DNA of 5,232 nt from Bacteroidetes bacterium QS_8_68_15 (GTDB lineage: Bacteria > Bacteroidota > Rhodothermia > Rhodothermales > Salinibacteraceae). Location of the stretch: the NCBI GenBank assembly GCA_003023245.1, contig PXTR01000070.1:1-5232 (forward strand), in the 5' to 3' direction. Below the pieces are notes generated by a model. It did not search any database. It was given only the letters and a program-made list of their open reading frames with translations, and was not told the origin of the DNA. Made by a program: the position numbers and the translations under genes. Positions 1-5,232 of this stretch are shown here, one piece after another; the stretch's first letter is position 1; every line of letters starts with the position of its first letter.

Positions 1-94
1 GTCGCAAGGAGGCACAGGTGTTGCGTTCGTTTCAAGAAACGCGGTGTAACCAACGGAGGTGAGAACCCGAAGCTATTTGCGTATTCTGCAACAG

Positions 95-148
95 CGTATT
101 CCGTAAGGATGCTTTTCACCTCTGCTTCTGCTGTCCTTACGCAATACG
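95..148. repeat. Inverted repeat formed by facing heptads
   Basis: The arm at 95-109 pairs with the arm at 134-148 over 15 positions with a single mismatch. The 24-nt loop between them is pyrimidine-rich. The left arm carries CGT cores at 95 and 102 (a further CGT lies at 80, off the grid), so it is the reverse-oriented partner of the heptad array at 137-178. The pair could form a hairpin in RNA or a cruciform in DNA. No T-run follows the right arm, so it is not a classical intrinsic terminator. Confidence 0.65.
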
Positions 149-178
149 TTTTACGCAACATGTTTTACGCAATACGCC
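137..178 (+). repeat. ACG-core heptad array, six units
   Basis: Six consecutive 7-nt units are in phase. The unit consensus is TTACGCA alternating with a more variable unit (ATACGTT, ACATGTT, ATACGCC), so the array can also be read as three 14-nt units. The ACG core begins at 139, 146, 153, 167 and 174, each on the same 7-nt grid; the unit at 158-164 has ATG in place of ACG. Similar arrays occur in the other spacers of this window. Confidence 0.8.
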
Positions 179-335
179 CCGTTTCTTGTAGCAGCCCCCT
201 CTGGGAATGGCCGGGCAACCGTCGCAGTTATCTGCGCCGTGTTCCTAAAAAATGGGAAAGATCGGTGCTTGGCGGGCGCGTGCGTTGTGATTCCCGCGCG
301 CGAGACGCTACCTTGTGCAACAGCCTCCAGGTGTT

Positions 336-362
336 CGGCGCCGCATTCATGCGTCAGCGCCG
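336..362 (+). other. Predicted leader hairpin upstream of the TerB-like gene
   Basis: Bases 336-341 pair with 357-362, and 342-346 pair with 349-353. This makes 11 pairs interrupted by a 3-nt bulge at 354-356. The inner loop is only 2 nt, so the innermost A-T pair would probably open to give a 4-nt loop. The structure ends 33 nt before the ATG at 396 and has no T-run. It could be a 5' UTR structure or chance pairing in GC-rich DNA. Confidence 0.35.
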
Positions 363-395
363 CTCCCGTGACGTACCTGCGCCCCGCTCGCAACG

Positions 396-1238
396 ATGGA
401 AGACGCTTTGCCTCCCGACACGTGGACGACCGCGCACGACCTTTCGCTCGTCTACATCGCTCTGGCCTACGGCACCGACAAAGACCTGGCCGACGCCGAG
501 CTGAATGTCATCGTCGAGCGGCTGAGCCGGTGGAACCCGCCGGAGGCGGCGCTCGAAGAAGGGGGGCAGGACGTGCAGGAAGTCATCATGGAGGCGGCGG
601 CGATCTACCTCGAAGAAGACGCCGACCACGAGGTCGCCGGCTCTGTCGAGACGCTCGGGCGCGAACTCGATGAAGACGAGCTCCGCCATGCGCTCGAAGA
701 TGCTCTGCGCATCGCCGAGGCCGACGGGGTTTTGCTTTCCAGCGAGCAAAACCTGCTCTCGGCGCTGGCGGAGGCCTGGAACCTGCGCGCTACGGAGCGC
801 CGGCTCATCGAAGAATCGACCGTCGAGGTCGAGGCCGTCGATACGGCCTGGAGCCTCCTGCACGATCTGGGCCTCGTCTACGTCGTCCTCGCGCACAGCA
901 CGGACGACGAGCTGAGCGACGCGGAAATCTCCGCCGTGCTGGGGCGGCTGCAAGACTGGCACGAGGAAGTCAGCGAAGACGACGCGCGCGAAGTGTTGCG
1001 CGAGGTGCTGACCTTCTACGGCGAGCAGCCGAGCGAAGAGGCGCTCGAAGCGTCGGTGCGTTCCGTCAAGGAGACGCTTCCGCCCACGCAGCGCCTCGTC
1101 GTTCTCGACGACCTGATGAACATCGCCGACATCGAAGGCGACCGCAGCGGCCACAAGCGCGAGATGGTCGAAGGCCTGGCCGACGCCTGGAACGTGCCGG
1201 TGCGCATAGGCAACGCCCTGCAAGATGGGCGGGCGTGA
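396..1238 (+). CDS. Acidic protein with two tandem TerB-like repeats
   Basis: This 280-residue protein has no signal peptide or membrane segment, so it is probably cytoplasmic. It is strongly acidic and consists of two copies of a helical unit of about 120 residues: residues 10-130 and 152-267. Both copies open with W..(L/A)HDL.LVY..LA..TD..L.DAE and close with LA(E/D)AWN(L/V). The IAEADG.....E pattern at 107-117, followed by LAEAW, resembles TerB (tellurite-resistance/DjlA N-domain) proteins, whose acidic residues bind divalent metal in known members. In the second copy DG becomes EG (247-248) and the matching Glu becomes Lys254, so any metal site there may be weakened. The ATG at 396 is the first in frame; TGA at 369-371 blocks upstream extension. 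No Shine-Dalgarno is seen. The stop codon lies inside a heptad repeat. The family call rests on motif resemblance only, and a role in tellurite resistance is not implied; no other ter genes are nearby. Confidence 0.7.
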   Translation: MEDALPPDTWTTAHDLSLVYIALAYGTDKDLADAELNVIVERLSRWNPPEAALEEGGQDVQEVIMEAAAIYLEEDADHEVAGSVETLGRELDEDELRHALEDALRIAEADGVLLSSEQNLLSALAEAWNLRATERRLIEESTVEVEAVDTAWSLLHDLGLVYVVLAHSTDDELSDAEISAVLGRLQDWHEEVSEDDAREVLREVLTFYGEQPSEEALEASVRSVKETLPPTQRLVVLDDLMNIADIEGDRSGHKREMVEGLADAWNVPVRIGNALQDGRA

Positions 1239-1259
1239 TGCGTAAAACGTGATGCGTGA
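1232..1259 (-). repeat. CGT-core heptad array overlapping a stop codon
   Basis: Four 7-nt units (GGCGTGA, TGCGTAA, AACGTGA and TGCGTGA, contiguous in this order) place CGT at exactly 1234, 1241, 1248 and 1255. Read on the - strand the units fit the same NNACGNN pattern as the array at 137-178. The first unit contains the TGA stop of the preceding gene, so the array begins inside coding sequence. Confidence 0.8.
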
Positions 1260-1293
1260 GGTTGCCTTCGGGAGTGGTCAAGGAGGAAACGAC

Positions 1294-1319
1294 AGGTTGA
1301 CCGTTTCCGGTCGGCTTTT
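1294..1319 (+). terminator. Intrinsic terminator after the TerB-like gene
   Basis: The core stem pairs 1296-1303 (GTTGACCG) with 1308-1315 (CGGTCGGC) around a TTTC loop. It has six Watson-Crick pairs and two G-U pairs. It is followed directly by TTTT at 1316-1319, and pairing can extend two more base pairs into the flanking A/G and T/T bases. It lies 56 nt after the stop codon, between the two inverted heptad arms. It probably ends transcription of the TerB-like gene and separates it from the next gene. Confidence 0.6.
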
Positions 1320-1358
1320 CCAGTAGCTTCCAGAGGCAAACGAGTCGGCCTGCTGTCG

Positions 1359-1386
1359 TCACGAGTCACGCAACACGAATTACGCA
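1359..1386 (+). repeat. ACG-core heptad array, inverted partner of 1232-1259
   Basis: Four 7-nt units place ACG at 1361, 1368, 1375 and 1382. Bases 1366-1386 are the reverse complement of 1239-1259 at 18 of 21 positions, so the two arrays are facing inverted arms with about 106 nt between them. The array ends 12 nt before the start codon of the next gene, so it lies where the 5' UTR or ribosome-binding region would be. Confidence 0.8.
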
Positions 1387-1398
1387 CTGCTACGCCCC

Positions 1399-2055
1399 AT
1401 GCGTCGCGCACATCGGTTCGGAGTAGCGGCGGCGGGCGTCTTGCTGCTCGCGTTCGCTCTGCTTCCGCAGGAGACGTCCGCGCAGGCGGCTTCTGATACC
1501 ACGAGCCGGCAACCGATCCGCGCGCTGATGCAGGCGCACGAGCAGGCGCAACGCAGCCACCTGTGGCGCGTGGCCGCCTGGGGCGGGGCCAACCTCACGG
1601 TGGGCGCGGCGCTGATGCTCGCCGCGGGGCGTTCGTCGCGGCCCGCGCGCTTCGGCTACGGGCTGCAAAGCGGAATCTGGGGCGCGGTGAACGTCGGCAT
1701 CGCCGGGGTGGGGCTCTCCGGCGGCGGTCCCGGCACCGCGACGGCAAGCACGCTCGGACCGGCGCTCGACGCGGTGCGGGGCTACCACGATATTCTGCTG
1801 TTCAACATGGGCCTCAACGTGGCCTACACCGGCGTGGGCGTGGCGCTCCTGGCCGCCGGCTACCGCGACGTGCAAAGCGCCGCTTCGTGGCGCGGGCACG
1901 GCGCAGCGCTGATCGTGCAGGGCCTCGGCTTGCTCGCCCTCGACGGCATCGCCCTCTGGGGCGCGCGTTCGCGTCTCACTGAACTGGTCGACGGGGTGGG
2001 GCAGGCGACCCTCTCGATGGGACCAACCGGCGCGCGGCTCGTGCTGTCGCTCTGA
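1399..2055 (+). CDS. Small exported/membrane protein, DUF6992-like
   Basis: This is a 218-residue protein. Residues 1-30 look like a signal peptide: RR/H-R at the start, hydrophobic VAAAGVLLLAFALL, then possible cleavage after SAQA near residue 30. Four hydrophobic segments follow at about 58-77, 87-107, 131-154 and 167-189. These contain the patterns GYGLQSGIWGAVNVGIAG, DILLFNMGLNVAYTGVGV and LIVQGLGLLALDG. From memory this layout (gly-rich helix, WxxxN, LLFNxGLxVAY, LxLQGxxLLxxD) matches Bacteroidota proteins annotated DUF6992, whose function is unknown; this was not verified by a search. The C-terminus (about 202-218) has alternating polarity like a beta strand. The ATG at 1399 is the first in frame after a TAG at 1324-1326, and no Shine-Dalgarno is present. 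A terminator upstream suggests it has its own promoter, but none was recognised. Confidence 0.7.
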   Translation: MRRAHRFGVAAAGVLLLAFALLPQETSAQAASDTTSRQPIRALMQAHEQAQRSHLWRVAAWGGANLTVGAALMLAAGRSSRPARFGYGLQSGIWGAVNVGIAGVGLSGGGPGTATASTLGPALDAVRGYHDILLFNMGLNVAYTGVGVALLAAGYRDVQSAASWRGHGAALIVQGLGLLALDGIALWGARSRLTELVDGVGQATLSMGPTGARLVLSL

Positions 2056-2113
2056 GGCGGTCGCTGCGACTCAGGGGCGTTGCGCTTGCGCCTTCGCCGT
2101 TGCTACGTTGACA

Positions 2114-2148
2114 TTCGTGGCTCGTTGTTCGTGAATCGTTGCTCGTCC
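2114..2148 (-). repeat. CGT-core heptad array, five units, upstream of mutS
   Basis: Five contiguous 7-nt units place CGT at 2116, 2123, 2130, 2137 and 2144. On the - strand they read as NNACGNN, for example CAACGAT, TCACGAA and CCACGAA. It is the same periodic pattern as the arrays at 137-178, 1232-1259 and 1359-1386, with a different flanking vocabulary (ACGA rather than ACGC). Confidence 0.75.
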
Positions 2149-2170
2149 GACATTCCCGTTTGACGAGCGA
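2139..2170. other. Hairpin-forming inverted repeat in the mutS leader
   Basis: Bases 2141-2147 (GCTCGTC) are the exact reverse complement of 2162-2168 (GACGAGC). Two more pairs, one of them G-U, extend the stem outward to 2139 and 2170. The loop is 14 nt. The left arm is the last part of the heptad array and the right arm is a single reversed ACG unit, so this is a short version of the facing-arm arrangement seen in the other spacers. Confidence 0.4.
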
Positions 2171-2173
2171 GAA

Positions 2174-2207
2174 CCCCCCACCCCCGCTCCCCCACACTCC
2201 CGCACCC
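2174..2207 (-). other. C-run tract, potential G-quadruplex on the template strand
   Basis: Five C-runs of 6, 5, 5, 3 and 3 bases lie at 2174-2179, 2181-2185, 2189-2193, 2199-2201 and 2205-2207, with gaps of 1 to 5 nt. The - strand therefore fits the G3+N1-7 G-quadruplex pattern. The tract ends 7 nt before the mutS ATG, where a ribosome-binding site would normally be, and contains no Shine-Dalgarno. Heptad-like periodicity of C-rich words is also visible but is less regular than in the ACG arrays. Confidence 0.5.
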
Positions 2208-2214
2208 ATACGGC

Positions 2215-5121
2215 ATGGCCGACCTCGCCGACGCGCCCGCCGAAGACGCGCCCGCCGAAGACGCGCCCGCCGAAGACGCGCCCGCCGACACGGTACAGGA
2301 GCGCAACGCGGCCGTCGAAAAGAAAAAGGCCGAGCACGAAAAGAAGCAGCAGGCCGCCGCCGAAAAGGCCGCCCGGAAAGGCTCCACGCCGTTGATGCGT
2401 CAGTATTATCGCCTCGCCGCGCGGCATCCGCAGGCGCTCCTCCTCTTTCGGATGGGCGACTTCTACGAGACCTTCGACGACAACGCCGAGGCCGTCAGCC
2501 GTATTCTCGGCATCACCCTCACCACGCGCAACAACGGCAGCGCCGAGGAGGTGCCGATGGCCGGCTTCCCGCACCACGCGCTCGACAAGCACCTGCCCAA
2601 GCTGATTCAGGCGGGTCTGCGTGTGGCCGTCTGCGAGCAGGTTCAGGATCCCGACGAGGCCAGCGGCGTCGTCGAGCGCGACGTGATCGAGGTCGTCACG
2701 CCCGGGGCCAACTTTCACGACGAGCTGCTCGACCCGAAGCAGTCGAACTACCTTGCGGCCATTAGCTTCGGCACGGGCCGCGACAGTGATACCGTCGGCC
2801 TTGCCTACGCCGACGCGACGACCGGCGAGTTCTACACCGCCGAGTGCGCTGCGCGCGAGGCCGAAGCGCTCGTCGAAACGATTGCTCCGTCGGAGGTCCT
2901 GTTCGACAAGCGCCGCAAAGACCGCCTGCGTGAGACGCTGGGCCTGCGCGAAAGCGAGTCTTTCGACGACCGCGCGTACTCGGCGTCCGAGCAGGAAGAC
3001 TGGGTGTTCGACTACGACTTCGCCTACGAGACGCTGCTGCGGCACTTCGAGGTCCACTCGATGAAAGGGTTCGGAGTCGAAGACCTCGACCAGGGGCTGC
3101 GCGCCGCCGGGGCCGTGCTGCACTACCTCGGTGAGACGCAGCAGGGCCGTCTCGACCACGTCCGCCGCTTGCAGCGGCACCGGCGCGAAGACTTCATGGC
3201 GCTCGACGCCGAGACGAAGCGCAACCTCGAGCTCGTGCGCACCATGCAGCCCGGGGCAGGCGGCAGCGGCGAAGGCTCGCTCGTGGACATCCTCGACGAC
3301 ACGCGCACGCCGATGGGTGGGCGCCGGCTGCGCCGGTGGCTCGTGCGCCCGCTCCAGAAGCGCGAGCAGATCGAGAAGCGCCAGAACGCCGTCGAAGCGC
3401 TCGTCCGCTCCCGTCGCCTGCGCGAGCGCCTTCAGGATGAGCTCAAGCAGGTCGGTGACCTGGAGCGCCTCGCCGGCAAGGTCGCCACCGGGCGCGCCGG
3501 GCCGCGCGACCTGACGGCCATTCGCAAAGCCCTCGGCCGCCTGCCCGATGTGGCCGCGCTCCTCGAAGACGAAGCCTGTGACACGCTGCGGAACCTGGCC
3601 GACAACCTCACCCCTTGTACCGACACCGTCGAGCTGATCGGGCGGGCGCTGGTGGACGACCCGCCGACCAAAATCAGCGAAGGCGGGCTCATCTGCGAGG
3701 GCTACGACGACGAGCTCGACGAGCTGCGCCGCGTGGCGAAGGGCGGAAAGGAATGGGTCGCGCAACTGGAAGAGCAGGAGAGTGAGCGCACCGGCATCCC
3801 GTCGCTCAAAGTCGGCTTCAACAAGGTCTTCGGCTACTACCTCGAAGTCACGCACACCCATTCGGAGAAAGTCCCCGAGGACTACATCCGCAAGCAGACG
3901 CTCAAGAATTCGGAGCGCTACATCACGCCGGAGCTCAAGGAAAAGGAAGAAAAAATCCTCACTGCCGAGGAGAAGGCGCAGCACCTGGAGCAGGAGCTCT
4001 TCACCGAACTGCGCGCGGAGGTGGCCGCCCAGACGGCCGACCTCCAGCTCAACGCGTCGCTCCTGGCGATGCTCGACAGCTTTTGCTCGCTCGCGCAGGT
4101 CGCCGAGCGCGAAGGCTACACGCGGCCCGAGCTCACCGACGAGCGGGCGCTCGACATCGAGGGCGGCCGCCACCCCGTCGTCGAGGCGGCGCTCCCGCCC
4201 GGCGAGCCGTTCATTGCCAATGACGTGACGCTCGAAGCCGGTGGGGAAGGGGAAGAGGGGGAGGGCGAACAGCTGTTGCTCATCACCGGCCCCAACATGG
4301 CAGGCAAAAGCGTCATCCTGCGGCAGGTGGGCCTGGTGGTGCTGTTGGCGCAGATCGGCAGCTTCGTCCCTGCCGAGCGTGCCGAGGTCGGCCTCGTGGA
4401 CCGCATCTTCACCCGCGTCGGCGCGTCGGACAACCTCTCGGCCGGGGAGTCGACGTTTCTCGTCGAGATGAACGAGGCGGCCAACATCCTCAACAACGCC
4501 ACGAACCGCTCGCTCATTTTGCTCGACGAGGTGGGCCGCGGCACCTCCACGTTCGACGGCCTCTCGATTGCGTGGGCGATGGTGGAGTACCTCCACGAAA
4601 ACGACCGCGTGGCCGCGCGCACCCTCTTCGCCACGCACTACCACGAGCTCAACGAACTCGCGGGCCGCCTCGCGCGCGTCGCGAATTACCAGGTGCAAGT
4701 GACCGAGCATGAGGGCGAGTTGGTCTTTCTGCACAAGCTGGCGCCGGGGCGGGCGGATCACTCCTACGGCATCGAGGTGGCGCGCATGGCGGGGCTACCC
4801 GCGCCGGTGGTGGCGCGCGCCCGCGAGATCCTGGCGCATCTGGAGCAGCAGCACCTGGCGCTCGAAGAGACGGCGCTCGACGAAGAAGAGGAAACGGACG
4901 ACGTGGCGACGGCGGCGCAGGCCGAGACGGACGCCGTGCCGGACCTTCCCGATGAGCACCCCATGCAAACGGAGTCGCAGATGAACCTCTTCGGCGCGGC
5001 CCCGCCTGATCCGGTCGCCGAGGAGCTGAAGGAGACGCTGGCGGCCTGCGACCCGGACCGGATGACGCCCATCGAGGCGTTGATGAAGCTGTCGGAGCTT
5101 AAGTCGAAGGTGGAAGGTTGA
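2215..5121 (+). CDS. mutS: DNA mismatch repair protein MutS
   Basis: MutS binds mismatches and small loops as a dimer and uses ATP to recruit MutL. Domains, roughly: mismatch-binding 57-165 with the GDFYETF motif (Phe83 and Glu85 match E. coli Phe36/Glu38); connector 175-310; core and clamp 310-640 with GFNKVFGYYLEVT at 534-546; ATPase 645-880 with Walker A GPNMAGKS (692-699), signature DNLSAGESTFLVEM (739-752), Walker B LILLDE (767-772) and ATHYHEL (806-812). QMNLF at 922-926 fits a beta-clamp-binding motif, and DPDRMTPIEALMKL (946-959) matches the C-terminal tetramerisation segment of E. coli MutS. At 968 residues it is about 115 longer than E. coli MutS. Part of the excess is an N-terminal extension of about 47 residues with EDAPA repeats and a Lys/Ala/Glu-rich helix. 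The ATG at 2215 is the first in frame after TGA at 2161-2163; Met61 at 2395 is a possible alternative start that would remove the extension. All catalytic motifs are intact. Confidence 0.97.
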   Translation: MADLADAPAEDAPAEDAPAEDAPADTVQERNAAVEKKKAEHEKKQQAAAEKAARKGSTPLMRQYYRLAARHPQALLLFRMGDFYETFDDNAEAVSRILGITLTTRNNGSAEEVPMAGFPHHALDKHLPKLIQAGLRVAVCEQVQDPDEASGVVERDVIEVVTPGANFHDELLDPKQSNYLAAISFGTGRDSDTVGLAYADATTGEFYTAECAAREAEALVETIAPSEVLFDKRRKDRLRETLGLRESESFDDRAYSASEQEDWVFDYDFAYETLLRHFEVHSMKGFGVEDLDQGLRAAGAVLHYLGETQQGRLDHVRRLQRHRREDFMALDAETKRNLELVRTMQPGAGGSGEGSLVDILDDTRTPMGGRRLRRWLVRPLQKREQIEKRQNAVEALVRSRRLRERLQDELKQVGDLERLAGKVATGRAGPRDLTAIRKALGRLPDVAALLEDEACDTLRNLADNLTPCTDTVELIGRALVDDPPTKISEGGLICEGYDDELDELRRVAKGGKEWVAQLEEQESERTGIPSLKVGFNKVFGYYLEVTHTHSEKVPEDYIRKQTLKNSERYITPELKEKEEKILTAEEKAQHLEQELFTELRAEVAAQTADLQLNASLLAMLDSFCSLAQVAEREGYTRPELTDERALDIEGGRHPVVEAALPPGEPFIANDVTLEAGGEGEEGEGEQLLLITGPNMAGKSVILRQVGLVVLLAQIGSFVPAERAEVGLVDRIFTRVGASDNLSAGESTFLVEMNEAANILNNATNRSLILLDEVGRGTSTFDGLSIAWAMVEYLHENDRVAARTLFATHYHELNELAGRLARVANYQVQVTEHEGELVFLHKLAPGRADHSYGIEVARMAGLPAPVVARAREILAHLEQQHLALEETALDEEEETDDVATAAQAETDAVPDLPDEHPMQTESQMNLFGAAPPDPVAEELKETLAACDPDRMTPIEALMKLSELKSKVEG
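2230..2288 (+). repeat. 15-bp in-frame tandem repeat at the mutS 5' end
   Basis: The unit GACGCGCCCGCCGAA is repeated three times exactly (2230-2244, 2245-2259, 2260-2274) and followed by a partial fourth copy that matches through 2288. Each unit encodes Asp-Ala-Pro-Ala-Glu, so copy number can change without shifting the frame. The repeated residues lie outside the conserved MutS fold. Confidence 0.95.
4243..4265 (+). other. Potential G-quadruplex within mutS, coding strand
   Basis: Four G-runs of 4, 4, 5 and 3 bases (4243-4246, 4249-4252, 4257-4261, 4263-4265) are separated by 2, 4 and 1 nt. This fits the canonical G-quadruplex pattern in both the coding DNA strand and the mRNA. It encodes the Gly/Glu-rich segment around residues 677-684, about 23 nt before the Walker A codons. 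E. coli MutS has a shorter loop at this position. Confidence 0.5.
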
Positions 5122-5141
5122 AGGTGGAAGGTGGAAGGTTT
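5107..5141 (+). repeat. AAGGTNN heptad array across the mutS stop
   Basis: Five contiguous 7-nt units, three AAGGTGG, one AAGGTTG and one AAGGTTT, run from the last mutS codons through the entire 20-nt gap to the convergent gene. The mutS TGA at 5119-5121 is made from two adjoining units. The core differs from the ACG arrays; on the - strand it reads NNACCNN. No hairpin terminator is visible here. Confidence 0.9.
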
Positions 5142-5232
5142 TTAGGTCGATGGGCTCTTGCTGTTGTTGCGTAGGTAGCGGATCAGGCCGCTGAGCAGGC
5201 GGGCGATCTCTTCGCACTGTTCTTTGAGCGTT
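5142..5232 (-). CDS. 3' end of a four-helix-bundle-type protein (partial)
   Basis: The - strand is open from the window edge to a TAA at 5142-5144 and encodes the last 29 residues of a protein whose start lies beyond 5232. The visible sequence includes LKEQCEEIARLLSGLIRYLR, an amphipathic helix followed by a short polar Asn/Ser/Lys tail. This resembles the C-terminus of the four helix bundle (23S rRNA intervening-sequence, S23-type) proteins that are common in Bacteroidota, but only one helix can be seen, so the assignment is tentative. The gene converges on mutS, with 20 nt of heptad repeat between the two stop codons. Another - strand frame over the same bases lacks this pattern and is less likely. 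Confidence 0.55.
   Translation of the reverse strand, partial: TLKEQCEEIARLLSGLIRYLRNNSKSPST

Larger units (their letters stand above)
1..395. other. Leader/intergenic region without a confident gene
   Basis: No convincing coding sequence is visible here. Short open stretches reach stops at 47-49 and 58-60 on the + strand, so bases 1 to about 60 could be the 3' tail of an upstream gene. Their third-codon positions lack the strong G/C bias of the genes downstream, so I make no call. The segment contains a perfect 14-bp palindrome at 28-41, the heptad repeats at 80-178 and a hairpin at 336-362. Its first 250 bases look less GC-rich than the genes. The reading frames open across 109-504 and 239-673 run into the next gene in the wrong frame and look like chance frames. 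Confidence 0.6.

Overview
This 5.2 kb window is high-GC bacterial DNA with three complete genes on the + strand and the 3' end of a fourth gene on the - strand. Inference: the source is probably a Bacteroidota-type organism, possibly Rhodothermia/Salinibacter-like. Reasons: the MutS ATPase carries a GASDN...GESTF signature of the kind I associate with Bacteroidota MutS; no gene has a convincing Shine-Dalgarno sequence; an acidic TerB-like protein and a four-helix-bundle-type protein end are present; and a small membrane protein resembles a Bacteroidota family (DUF6992-like, from memory). No rRNA, tRNA, CRISPR array or transposase gene was seen.

Layout. 1-395 is non-coding or an unresolved gene tail, with a cluster of 7-nt repeats (80-178) and a leader hairpin (336-362). 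396-1238 encodes a 280-aa acidic protein made of two tandem TerB-like repeats. 1239-1398 is a spacer with an intrinsic terminator between two inverted arms of 7-nt repeats. 1399-2055 encodes a 218-aa secreted or membrane protein with a signal peptide and about four hydrophobic segments. 2056-2214 is a spacer with five 7-nt repeats, a hairpin and a C-run tract that ends 7 nt before the next start codon. 2215-5121 encodes mismatch-repair protein MutS (968 aa) with all ATPase motifs, a beta-clamp-binding motif and an unusual repetitive N-terminal extension. 5107-5141 is a third type of 7-nt array that overlaps the mutS stop codon and ends one base before the stop codon of a convergent - strand gene (5142-5232, partial).

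The three complete genes have no evident pathway link; spacers of about 160 nt, one with a terminator, suggest separate transcription. The most notable signal lies between the genes. Every spacer carries arrays of degenerate heptads, most with an ACG (or CGT on the other strand) core at exact 7-nt spacing. In two spacers the arrays occur as facing inverted arms, and at two gene ends they run into the stop codon. mutS itself also holds repeat-type sequence: 15-bp in-frame tandem repeats, C-runs before the start codon, and a G-run tract just before the Walker A codons.
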